DNA of 64,000 nucleotides from Paramarasmius palmivorus (lineage: Eukaryota > Basidiomycota > Agaricomycetes > Agaricales > Marasmiaceae): positions 310,001-374,000 of the forward strand of contig JAYKXP010000001.1 of the NCBI GenBank assembly GCA_037176845.1, in the 5' to 3' direction. Below are positions 10,792-20,703 of this stretch, one piece after another. The notes under the pieces are model-generated. The model had not been told where the DNA came from. It saw only the letters and a program-made list of their open reading frames with translations, and did no database searches. The position numbers were made by a program, and so were the translations under genes. Position 1 is the first letter of the stretch. Each line of letters starts with the position of its first letter.

Positions 10792-11300
10792 TTGGCACCC
10801 CTACCCGACATGCCACCACTCAAGTCACTTCCTACCACACCAGAACCATATCAGATCCCACTCGTCAAGGGGGAGCAAAAATCCAAATTCAAAGCTGATA
10901 TCAATAATGTCACCCAAGGAATCAACAAGATGGATCTAGATGGAAAAGGTTTAGGCACAATCAATCAAAAAATCAATGAGATCATTACAAAGATTGATAA
11001 GATGCAGATCAATAATGGAGATACATTGGTTAGAGGTGGACATAGAAGAGTCAGATTCCAGGAGGCTATTTGAACTGGAAAGGATTTCATTGCAGGACAA
11101 TCATCAGGCACCAGGACAGTAAAGAAACCGCGGGTATCCAATCACACCAACAATGACAACACTCGAAACTACAGGAACATAAAGAAGCATTGCAACGAGT
11201 CCAGACTCCGCCAGGTCAAACATTGCAACAGAGAATACCTCAACAATCTGGATTAGAGTCAAACCTCACATCATTCCATAATCCAAGGTTTGAGGGGGAG
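10792..11300 (+). mobile_element. 3' internal remnant of an LTR retroelement
   Basis: An open frame at 10792-11073 (Lys/Asp/Asn-rich, starts MAPLPDMPPLKSLP) and a Gln/Pro-rich frame at 11190-11290 lie directly upstream of a polypurine tract (TTTGAGGGGGAG, 11289-11300) and the LTR at 11301. I recognise no enzyme motif. Position suggests the decayed 3' end of the internal region of a retroelement. Upstream parts are missing. Confidence 0.5.
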
Positions 11301-11596
11301 TGTTGGAATTCTAGAACAATCTATACTTACATCTACATATGCCACATCTTAGAATATCTCTTGACCTGTTTGTATTGTTTTGTCTAACCCACTTACTTAC
11401 AGAAAGCCACAGTTATTTCTATTGTGTCTATACTTGTACTTTTAGGTTTATCTTTCATCCCTACTCTTGCATAAAAGCTAGACAGAAAAGCCTGTAAATA
11501 TCATTGAATCACATAGACTTGGTTTACACTTCTATCTCAACCCCTCTGGTCATCTGCTATTGTTTATTTGCACTTTCTGCGCTATCACTGCTAACA
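11301..11596 (+). mobile_element. LTR, 296 bp, TGTTGGAATT...GCTAACA
   Basis: Starts TGTTGGAATT and ends GCTAACA, giving the canonical 5' TG...CA 3' with TGTT/AACA inverted ends. It is preceded by a polypurine tract and has a TATA-like box (GCATAAAAGC) about two thirds in. No second copy is visible upstream, so it is the 3' LTR of a truncated element. Its ends are well preserved, which suggests it is younger than the repeats to its left. Confidence 0.75.
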
Positions 11597-12518
11597 GAGT
11601 TCAATCTAAAACTCTGACATGAAATGCCAATTGATATGATGTAGTTGTCAGACTGGTAGTGCAGCATTGCTCAAAATATATTTCCTTGTCTTGAACTTAT
11701 ACCTGTTGGTGTTTTACACTGATCCACATTAAGCTAGTGAAGAGTTAGGTGACAAACATTTCAGATGAGATGTCACCCAAGTTCATATGGATGTAACAAG
11801 AATCATTGACTTGGATGAATCTGTATGGATTTATGATGAAATGAAGAATTATGGCAGATATGTATATAGCAGTAACTTGAATAACAAATCTCTGAGAATG
11901 GTGATATGTCAAGGTAAATCAGCATATGGAGCAGTATATACTAAAAAACAGCCTTAACTGAATTGATGCTTCCTCACACCTGCACTTGATATTACAAGTC
12001 CCTGTCATGTTGCATATGTCATGTTCAACTATACATAGCAGATATATTTTGATTAAATGTTGACATATCCTATCCAACATACAGAATTGGGCTTAGCAAT
12101 GTGGCCCATACAAACCAAGAGGTTAAAACAGAACAATGGCAGGTATCAAGCATGTTGTTGCACAGAAAGGGGCTGCAGAAACTATAGTAACATAAACAGA
12201 CTAACAAAACTGCAACATGATAAACAAAACCATATAAATGAAAGAGAATGTTATAAGAAGCTGAGATAGCAATAGTAATGTGCTTGAATACTGGAGAGCA
12301 GGAGGGTGATTGCATGATGAATGATGTGGAAGTCCAAATGTATGCTTGCTGAGTGTAGATGGAGGTGATGGGTGTGAGAAAATGCAGTAAATGGAAGCAT
12401 GGATCAAATGTGGGGACACAGGCAGCGAAAGTCATCAGATGAATAATGTCACTGGAAGGGAGATAGTCGTACAAAGCAAAGGAGATCATGGAAGAACAGG
12501 ATCCATACATCCTCTGCG
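11597..12518. other. Intergenic, no supported gene
   Basis: This is the right edge of the transposon block, ending at the stop codon of CDH1. A 150-codon minus-strand frame (12070-12522) has a Cys/Ser/Phe-rich random composition and overlaps the CDH1 stop region. I do not support it. It probably holds the CDH1 3' UTR. Confidence 0.5.
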
Positions 12519-14392
12519 TCACCGGATGAGCTTCCCGTAGTCCAGCCGACTTTCTGTTTCCCGCTCATTCCTTTCCTTCTTTGGAAAGGCATTCCAGAAC
12601 CTCAACGTCTCGTCTCCAGCTCCAGTAACAATAGTTTCCCCATCTGGACTCATGGCGAGGTAAAGCACACGGTTTGTATGTCCAGTGAGTGAGGCAACCA
12701 TGTTCAAGTTAGGGTATTTCCATATACATATTTGATTCTGTGCCGTGGTAGACGAGAACCCATGGGTAGAGACGAGTTCATGAGAGGTGATGGACCATAT
12801 GAGATTGCAAACCTATCGCAGTCACGTCAGTTACCAAACATGAAAAGTCGAGAGGGGAATCGCACCTGGCTCCCAGTGTCCAGCTCATTCAACATTGTCC
12901 CATTAACCGTGTTCCAAAACCGAATATGCTTGTCTTGAGTACCGCCACCAGTCGCTAAAACACCAGATACATGGGGGTCCCAGGCGAGAGCCTTGACGGC
13001 TGCAGTGTGTTCATGGAACTTCCACAAAGGCACATCACCAGGTCCACCTCCATCTTCGAGGGTAACGCCACCTAATGCTCGACCCGCGTTCGGTGCGCCC
13101 GCAGCCTGCGCTCTCTTTGACCCTCGCAAGTCCCAGACGCAGACCTTGTTGTCGTTTCCGCCACTCGCAAGGTTTGCAGACGATACGCCACCGTCACCAC
13201 TCCACTTGAGGCCACAAACTTCTTGCTTGTGGCCAAGACATCGTTTGAACGGTTTCGTTTCGGGTTCTCGGACGTCGCGATGATGAACCTGGCGATCTCG
13301 TGAACCAGACGAGAGGATATAAGAGTTCCACGACAAGGCACCGATACGCTGATTGTGCGCTTGGTGATATGTGCGCTGAAGTTGGAGGGTGTTTGCGTCA
13401 TAGACATGGAGTCGACCGGCGATAGTACCAACAGCCAGTGTTGAACCCTGTGGCACTACATGAGTATGTTTTTAAAACGAATGAAATCGCCCGAACCTTC
13501 TGTACCCAAGAAACAGAACTTATAGTGTCCCTTGAATCAGCGAGGTCGCATAATTTTGACACTGCAGCATTGTGTGCTGTCCATAGATACACACAGGACC
13601 CTAGGCCGACACCTAAAACGTTGGTACTAGACCAGTCTACAAGATTGAGGTAAAAGTCTTCGGCAAGTTCGGGAGCGTCGAGAACGCGATAGGGTGTTTT
13701 GCAAACGCTTCGGAGCTGGCGACGTGGACTTTCGAGAAGTTGCCGACTTGTAGCCCTGACTGGACTCATGGAGTAGGCTTCATCCGTCGGAGTGTCTAAC
13801 CGCCGTGTCGGGGTAGTAGGTTGCGAATGCGAAGGAGACCCATAGGCAAAAAGACGTTTCCGTGTGGGGGTAGTAGGTAGAGCTGAAATTGAGCCAATGG
13901 GTCGCGTAGGAGATGACGGTCGTTGTGGAGAAGGAGGATTGACTTCGGAGTGAAGAACAGATGTAAAGAGAGCGTTTGCTTGTTCTATAATAAGGATTAA
14001 ACGACTGAGTAACGACCAGACTGTGATGAAGACGCACCTTTCAGAGCATCAGACTCTGAAGGAATGATTCTGGACTTCTTTGAAGGAGTGAACGACCCGC
14101 CCTGCTCCATAAGATGATAGGAAGTACGCATGTCGCCGGCATCTCTCGATGGCACGAATCTGTCGCCATAATCTCTGTTTATCCGGGGAAGTTCGATGGG
14201 TGAATCTGGGCCGCTGCTATCGCGAGAGGTCGACCTCGAGTCTAACGAAGGTGTCGACGAAGAGCCTGAGGAAGACGCTACGCCAAAAATTGGATTTATC
14301 CGCGGACGATTGCGCCTGGGGGACTTGTCGTCTGCTTCCTGGTGTGACGCGCGAAGACGTTTGCCAAAAGGTGAGTTCTTTAGGCCAGACAT
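12519..14392 (-). CDS. CDH1: APC/C activator Cdh1/Fizzy-related (WD40)
   Basis: Substrate-recruiting activator of the anaphase-promoting complex, acting in the nucleus in late mitosis and G1. Four exons splice in frame to 572 aa: 14392-14038, 13984-13497, 13447-12866 and 12812-12519. The N-terminal C-box is DRFVPSR at residues 77-83. A Ser/Thr-Pro-rich linker with many SP/TP sites, as expected for CDK control, precedes the WD40 propeller ([71 protein letters not shown]). The protein ends in Leu-Ile-Arg, matching the IR tail that docks on Cdc27. Residues around the C-box favour Cdh1 over Cdc20. Introns are 41-60 nt. In exon 3 the acceptor at CACAG (13448) keeps the frame, not the TAG eight bases earlier. 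It is divergent from HSP10 across 787 bp. Confidence 0.95.
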
Positions 14393-15179
14393 TGTGGCAG
14401 AGAGAGAGATAGATGGTGGTGGTTGGTAACAGAGCGCGAAATAAGACGATATTCAGCAGAAAATGAGAGAGATAATGGACATGGACGATATGTGATGGAC
14501 GTTGAAAGGAGACACGGGTCCAGTTTGTTTGGCTCGCTTGCGTCCACACTTTCCAAATATGGTAACTGTATACAATGCGTTCTCCGATCACGCGTCACCA
14601 GCACAAAGGACAATGCAGCACAAATGCAGCATTCAGTGCAATTTTCTGCTGTTCCAGGCTGTTGCTTTCCCGTTTATATTCTCGTTGATACCGCTACCGA
14701 GCTTGCTTTCATCTGTCGAGTAAGACTGACTTTGCTTGCATCATTGATATCTGACACTGGTGATCCGGGACAAAGCAAGATTCGAGCATGCGGCGGGAGC
14801 ACTGCCGCCAGAGAACAAGACAGCATTTCTGTAGACTTGTCAAAAGCCGTCGGTCGAGTCAACGAGCGGTCGTAGATCAACGTCCTCTGGGCACTACTCA
14901 TGAGTGCTGCCAAGTGAGGATCATCCGCTCACAATTGGTGTCTGATACCCGGGCATATGTACCAGGTCATTCTGCTGCCACAAGCGCCACAAAATAGGCC
15001 AAATGTAGACGCGACTCAATTTCAACAATGGCGCGTCAAGTCATCACATGACCATGTATTTGGATGGGACAAACATTCTCATTTTTTCTTGAACCTTCAC
15101 TGAGGGTCGGGTACTTTAGGTTTCGCTTTACTTTCTATCTTGCTTAATTTCTTCAAGTTCTCTCCTACTTTTTATCCTC
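14393..15179. other. Divergent intergenic region CDH1/HSP10
   Basis: Contains the upstream regions of both genes. Several frames up to 150 codons cross it but show no family resemblance and overlap one another. A pyrimidine-rich stretch (about 15125-15180) just before the HSP10 start is typical of a fungal core promoter or 5' UTR. No other feature seen. Confidence 0.5.
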
Positions 15180-15661
15180 ATGGTGCGTTCTTAGATTCTC
15201 TATTACTCTTTACTACCAGCTCAAGTGCTCTCACAGGCCGCTCAAGCTACTTTCAAATCCATCAAGTCCGTCATTCCTCTACTCGACCGAGTCCTCGTTC
15301 AGAGGTTCAAGCCCGAAACCGTAAGTTTCCGTTTAGTTCAATACCCATTCAGCTTGTTCATAGTCTTTTAGAAAACGGCTACCGGTATCTTCTTGCCCAC
15401 GTCTGCAACAAACCAACCTCTTCCCGAAGCTACCGTCATTGCTGTTGGCCCCGGCGCCCCAAACAAGGATGGACAGATAGTTCCTACTACTGTGAAGGCT
15501 GGTGATCGTGTCTTGCTTCCAGGCTGGGGAGGAAATGCCATTAAAGTTGGGGATGATGTGCGTGTCTTCAATACTACTACGTGTTCATGCTTATTGAACC
15601 CTTTCATCAGGAATACCACTTATTCAAGGACTCGGAAATCCTCGCCAAAATCCAAGAGTGA
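15180..15661 (+). CDS. HSP10: 10 kDa mitochondrial chaperonin (GroES/Hsp10)
   Basis: Co-chaperonin lid of mitochondrial Hsp60, used in folding imported matrix proteins. Four exons give 107 aa: 15180-15182, 15237-15320, 15372-15557 and 15611-15661. The first coding exon is the ATG alone, followed at once by a GTGCGT donor. The rest reads AAQATFKSIKSVIPLLDRVL, with the mobile-loop segment KTATGIFLP, the KDGQIVPTTVKAGDRVLLP segment, and the C-terminal GDDEYHLFKDSEILAKI, all typical of the family. Length is normal. No cleavable presequence is expected for Hsp10. All exon joins are phase 0. It is divergent from CDH1. Confidence 0.96.
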
Positions 15662-17789
15662 ATGGAAACAACCATCGTACTCACAACCCGAAAAACGGTC
15701 AACCTCATAGGCTAGAACCGGAGCGTGCGTGGGAGTTGGTGCCGTGTTACATTAGTATTCTTTGGTCTAATGGGACTAGGATTAGTAAAGTAGGATAGAG
15801 AAAGAATTCGTTTACTTTCTGGTCGCATTGCTGTGTATCTTTGGTGTTCATAAACATGAATATCAGAATCCTCCCTACTCATGTAAACCGCTCTTGAGAC
15901 TGATTTGTGTGAGACGGCGCTAAATCCATGTCCTTTTCTCTTACTTTCACTATGGGTTGTGATTCACGTACTCCATTCTCTATTGAAGCAATCCCGCAAA
16001 GATTCTCTACTTCCAAATAATACCCCACGCTTTACTGCGTACATGGGACATCTCCAGCATGACAGTCTCCTTTCACTTAATATTCAAAACGACAGTATGG
16101 AACGCAAAGCACGATGTTTTGGCCTAGGGACTACAAGGCAGGACGTATTCGCGATGAAAGCAATGGACAACGGTATAGTACGATGTCGGCCTCGTACTAG
16201 GATGGATTGGAATGTTTGTTTCATGCTGTGGGTTAATACGGACAACGGGGAACATGTGCTAACAACTTCAAGTTATAGAGGATATCTTGACACCAAAGAG
16301 AATTGAATACTTCGAAGAACCGTCGAAACTATAGACATGGACGAGATCCAAATCATCACTTCCCTGACCAGCTGATAGTAAGTTTCATGTGTAAATTCTT
16401 TCGACGAGTGAACTAAAGCAAGCATATAGATACCTGGGATAACCATTCCACTACCACGCATTATTTGCCGCACTTTCAGACTCGGACATGCCATTAGCGG
16501 AGCTCTGTAAGTCTGTCGTTCAAAATCTGAATATGAACACGTCTGTAATCTCTACTGCAGCGAACTTGCTTGTTTGCGCCACTTGTCCCGGTCGGTGCAT
16601 CGCTCACGGTCATGATTCCATCCGCATTTGTTCAGTTCTCTCCGTAATACGTCGATAGTTTACCCCCTCGAAGAAAAGCAGAAATCGTGAACAGTGGACC
16701 CTGGCACAGCACAATCATCTGATGCTGTGGACTGCTCTGTACAGTGGAGAAATGCTGCGCTACAGCGTCGTTGTCGCAAGAGATGATGTGCGTGTTTTCT
16801 CATTCACAACATACCTCCGTCATTCATTGCCGTGATTTCTTTGTAATAAGATTCGCCCTTGAATGGACATATTCCACTGGGATCCGTAATAACTCATTTA
16901 GACGACGCTATAATGGGTAGGAAGGATGATCCTTGGTCGGGACATCGTATTGGATTTATTCTTCCCGATTTTACCAAGAACCACGCTAATTAATTGCTGA
17001 TGTTCCACACCAAACACTGCAAAGTATGTGCTCGAGTAAAATTGATATTTATCCACTCTTACACTCTCCGCAGCATATGGTTCATGCCGCTTGACCACTG
17101 CTTTCGACCCCATCTTTCCTGCTTTACAGATCCTTTGGGACCGTCCTAGGATTCAGGAAGGAAGTCTGGGAACAAGGTGTGTCTTGCACAATGCCCGTTC
17201 ATTGGCCGCTTTCTCACACTGCAACGGGCAGTCATTGTTAATCAACACGTACCTCGATTCTGGTTTGTACCACAGGATACGAGAATAGTCGCAACATTGT
17301 TCGAGTATGTCTGATCTGCCTTGCGACGTTCTAGCTCATCTTGTGGTACCACCTCAAGTTAGCAACTCTCTCGCTTTACTTCTTCAATCTGCTACCATTA
17401 CCAGTGCTGGACGGGGCGCAGTTCTTGGGAACTGGTCTACATGTCTTCCTCAGTAGCCGGTCAGGCCATGACTACGATGTGGAATCAGGTGAAGATGGAC
17501 GGCGAACAGGAATATGACACAGATGTTATCAATCAGAAGCCACTAGTATGGTAGTCACTTTGTAGTGATGGCTTTGTTGCGCCTACTCAAGAGTAACGAA
17601 AACGTGAGAGTGGGGCCGTGATGAAGTCGAATGGTAAACTTAATGACCGGTAATATTACCAAGCTCTGCTTCAGTCCATACAGAAATCGTACATGCAATG
17701 AGTCCAAATGAAAAAAAGTCCAAGAAAGCCTGCAAGCAAGCCAAGTAGTCCGTCATCTCGCCGATATCGAGTTTCCATTATCATAGCGG
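15662..17789. other. 2.1 kb region without recognisable gene
   Basis: The first few hundred bases hold the HSP10 3' UTR. After that I find only short frames (for example 15905-16306, 133 codons) with no motif, no consistent splice-linked exons and no repeat copies from the left block. It may hold a non-coding RNA, a very decayed gene or an orphan gene with small exons; nothing in the sequence lets me choose. Confidence 0.4.
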
Positions 17790-18758
17790 CTAGAACGCCT
17801 GAGGTGTTCTAACGGGTCTCCCAGTAGCATCGCCCCATTCGGGATTATCTACCGTAGAGAACGCGTATCCATTGTTCGTTCCAACGCCTCCAGCAGAGTT
17901 ATATTCGGTGCGCAACACAGGACTACTGATGTTCCTGATGTCAACTGAGCCGTTGCGGCTTCCCCCATACTTGTGTGTCGGCTTCATAGCACTCGGAGGT
18001 GGTACCAAGAAATCCATACCACTCACGGCAGTGATACTAGCTTCCGGATCCTTCAAGCTGGTCGTGGGTTTCCAGCTCAGATAACGAAAGAAGCTATATA
18101 CAATTATGCATGCATCTGGGGACATTAAAATCAGGTGGGGACGGAAAAGACAACGGAGACAGACGAACATGTTTCCAGAAACCAACTGACGATATAGACA
18201 ATGATCGCCATCGACTTTTGGATGGCAACCCCGTTGGTACACACCAACCTTGTCAGCTCGTCCTTTGCTCCATTCAGGCATCTATCCACAACTTCGGGAG
18301 GATTGCCGCGAAAGATAACGGAAAGAACGAAGGATCCTGCGCAGATGCTTAGGAGTAAGTGGAAGGATAAAAGTACGAGGTATGTGAGGACAAGCAACGG
18401 TTTGCGGATGACGCCGCAGAGGATCCTAGCATAACATGAGATACACCTAAGAACTTGTTGCAGGTGATAGAGACTGGCTTACCCGACCATTCCGAAGACT
18501 GCGAGTACTGTAAATAGAATGGAGTGGAAAAAGAGAGCCGCCTCATCTTTCAAGGGTATCGGATGTTGACTAAGTTGCATAACTTGGGCCCATCCTGTAA
18601 TCGTTACTATCGCAGATCCAACTGTCGCAATGGCAGACAGGGCCTGCATTTGTGATGTGAGTATGGATGTTCAGGCTCACGACAAATTTACTCACAAGTA
18701 CGCCGAATCGGAGCGACAGGAAGCCACAAAAAGCTTGTACTGGGAATGAGATATGCAT
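17790..18758 (-). CDS. Four-TM membrane protein, Agaricomycete family of unknown function
   Basis: Four exons join in frame to 262 aa: 18758-18696, 18643-18483, 18425-18187 and 18115-17790. The layout is a short N-terminus with PVQAFCGFLSLRFGVL, TM1 (about residues 15-37), TM2 (FFHSILFTVLAVFGMVG), TM3 (LLVLTYLVLLSFHLLLSICA), a loop with two Cys residues (DRCLNGAKDELTRLVC), TM4 (SMAIIVYIV...ACIIVYSFF), then a Gly/Ser/Pro-rich cytoplasmic tail. I recall similar architecture, RFGV start plus RCLNG loop, from uncharacterised mushroom proteins, and it resembles tetraspan proteins in outline only. The start at 18758 is the first ATG giving an open exon; an upstream exon is possible. The exon 3 donor was chosen because the alternative gives an immediate stop. 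Confidence 0.7.
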
Positions 18759-19688
18759 TAGACGCTGTTACGATCACAATATCGCAGCGGTGGATGTCGT
18801 TGAGTTCTAGAAATGAAAGAGCGAGTCCTGCCGCAGGCGAATTACGAAGAGCCAATTGGCCACTGTCCCGCAGGGAAAAGAAGGGAGAAATCTAACGAAA
18901 GGGAATGCAACGACAGACGTCGTGGTGGGCGTAAGAAAGAGCCTGCCAATGGTAGACACAAACTGACGAGCTGTATTAATAGTCATGCGATGAAAGAAGC
19001 AGTGATGGTTTTTGATGTGAATAGAATAGCAAGTCTTGTCGTCTGGAGCATTCTTTGATGGGAGTTGCGGGTACTCAGGCATGATGATCGCCCATATTGA
19101 TGCGTCTTTTCCACAAGACGAACTGGAGATATTCGAACAAGGCCCTTGAGCCATGAACACAACCGTGACCCTTGCAATTCTTTAGAACCTACCTGGCTCG
19201 AGCGTAGATTGGTGCTAACCTATCGCCAAACTGAGTAGGTAGAAAGGTGATTTCAAGCTACAGCTCGTAGTGACATGTGTCAGAAATATCGACTCAGCTG
19301 TAAATCAATACTTGTGTTGCCATAGAAGTGCACAAGCTGCCAGATCATTTATGGCTCGCCTCGGCATGGGAAGATCTGCGATTAACTGGCCGACAACCTA
19401 ATATATATCTCAGCTCGACTGACTGACTACGGAGTGAGAGAGCCAAGATAAGACGGATCATCGCTTGAAACTGGCCAAAGGGGTGAGTTGTTCCAGTAAG
19501 CCCAATGCGGTGAGGTGGAGTGACAAGAAAAGGTGCGCAAGTCCGCTCATATTTGGGGCATACAGAAAACATATTACGGAACTCAGCATAGTGTACACCT
19601 GCATATGCCCCTCCAGAGCTCTGAATCTGCAGAGCTGGTAATGCCGAATGAAATCGTGACGAAAGATGGTCCAAGACAAATGCTGGGT
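18759..19688. other. Intergenic between the four-TM gene and RPL38
   Basis: Upstream of the four-TM gene and downstream of RPL38, both on the minus strand. A 117-codon minus frame at 18807-19160 has no recognisable features. Promoter elements of the four-TM gene are expected but none stands out. Confidence 0.4.
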
Positions 19689-20101
19689 TTACTTCTTCTT
19701 GGGAATACCTCCGACCTCGACAACGTTAAGACCTGACGAATGGTGAATCTTTGTTCCTGATAACACGAACAGTTCAACGCACCAGGAGGCAGACTTTGTC
19801 TGAGCTTCTCGGCCTTCTCCGGGTCATCGAGTGAGAGTGTGTAGAGGTACCGTGAACATCTCAGCTTGAATTTTGTTTGGAGCTTGCCACTTGGAGTTTT
19901 AGCAGCAATTCGCTTTATCCGTGCCTCTGTGACAATGAGACTTGAACATCGTGGATAACTAATGAAGTTGACATAACACGCACGAGTGGCATCCTTTCTT
20001 TTTGAGATCTCGAGGAATTTCTTGATGTCACTGATTTCCTTCGGCTGAACGTGCAAGTATTAGCCTCGACTTTACGAACGAGTAGAGGGATGCATTACCA
20101 T
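19689..20101 (-). CDS. RPL38: 60S ribosomal protein eL38
   Basis: Small component of the large cytosolic ribosomal subunit. Four exons give 83 aa: 20101-20099, 20044-19984, 19926-19783 and 19732-19689. As in HSP10, coding exon 1 is only the ATG (AAAATG then donor GTAATG). The product carries [48 protein letters not shown] and [18 protein letters not shown], diagnostic of L38, and ends in a Lys triplet. It is slightly longer than the usual 70-80 aa. All introns are 50-57 nt. It is divergent from SPF1 across about 600 bp. Confidence 0.96.
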
Positions 20102-20703
20102 TTTTGAGACTGTTTTCGGTGACGAGCTCGACGGCGAAACTTGGTAGTGGTAAACTTTCGAGAAAACACGGCAGTTGCCGAGTGGCTGGAGGAACTGTAC
20201 AGTTTCTCTCACGTGACGCAACAAGATCATTACACTGTGACTACTTAAGTATCCCGGAAAATACTGTAACAGAGCAGAACAGAGCTCATAAGAATGCATG
20301 TAAATAGTTAACTTGGTGTGATGCTTAATCCATTGGCCCCAGAATATCAGCCCTTTTCGCCCTTTGCCAACTTCTACATTGAGTGCTCAGCATAAGGCTA
20401 CCGTGACCGGTACACCGGTAAGCGAGCTGTTGAACTCTGTCTGCTAGGAAGATTGCATTGAATGATGTATATCGATGAATACTATGCATGCAATAGTAAA
20501 ACCTCCAATTTGCGAAGCGGCAAGTACTTGGTTATGGTAAATCTGAGTTAGGCAAGAATTCCTTCCAGACCAAAATGGCAATACAACCTCGGTTCCCACG
20601 TGGATGAGAAGGACTGGGTACGTGGTACGCGTGCCGAGTCTGGTGCATAGGTACGTGGCCTGTCATCGTCACCGTGCTTCTCCTTCAGGCTTCTCCTTCA
20701 GAA
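20102..20703. other. Divergent promoter region RPL38/SPF1
   Basis: Upstream of both genes. A minus-strand frame (20072-20299) is only the RPL38 5' UTR read through its first intron. A direct repeat CTTCTCCTTCAGGCTTCTCCTTCAG-like stretch lies near 20677-20701 just before the SPF1 start. No other feature is evident. Confidence 0.5.

Noticed and set aside
12070..12522. 150-codon minus-strand ORF
   Set aside because: It overlaps the end of CDH1, has Cys/Ser/Phe-rich random composition and no recognisable motif.
15905..16306. 133-codon plus-strand ORF
   Set aside because: No motif, no splice-linked neighbours, and an opposing frame of similar quality at 16273-16494.
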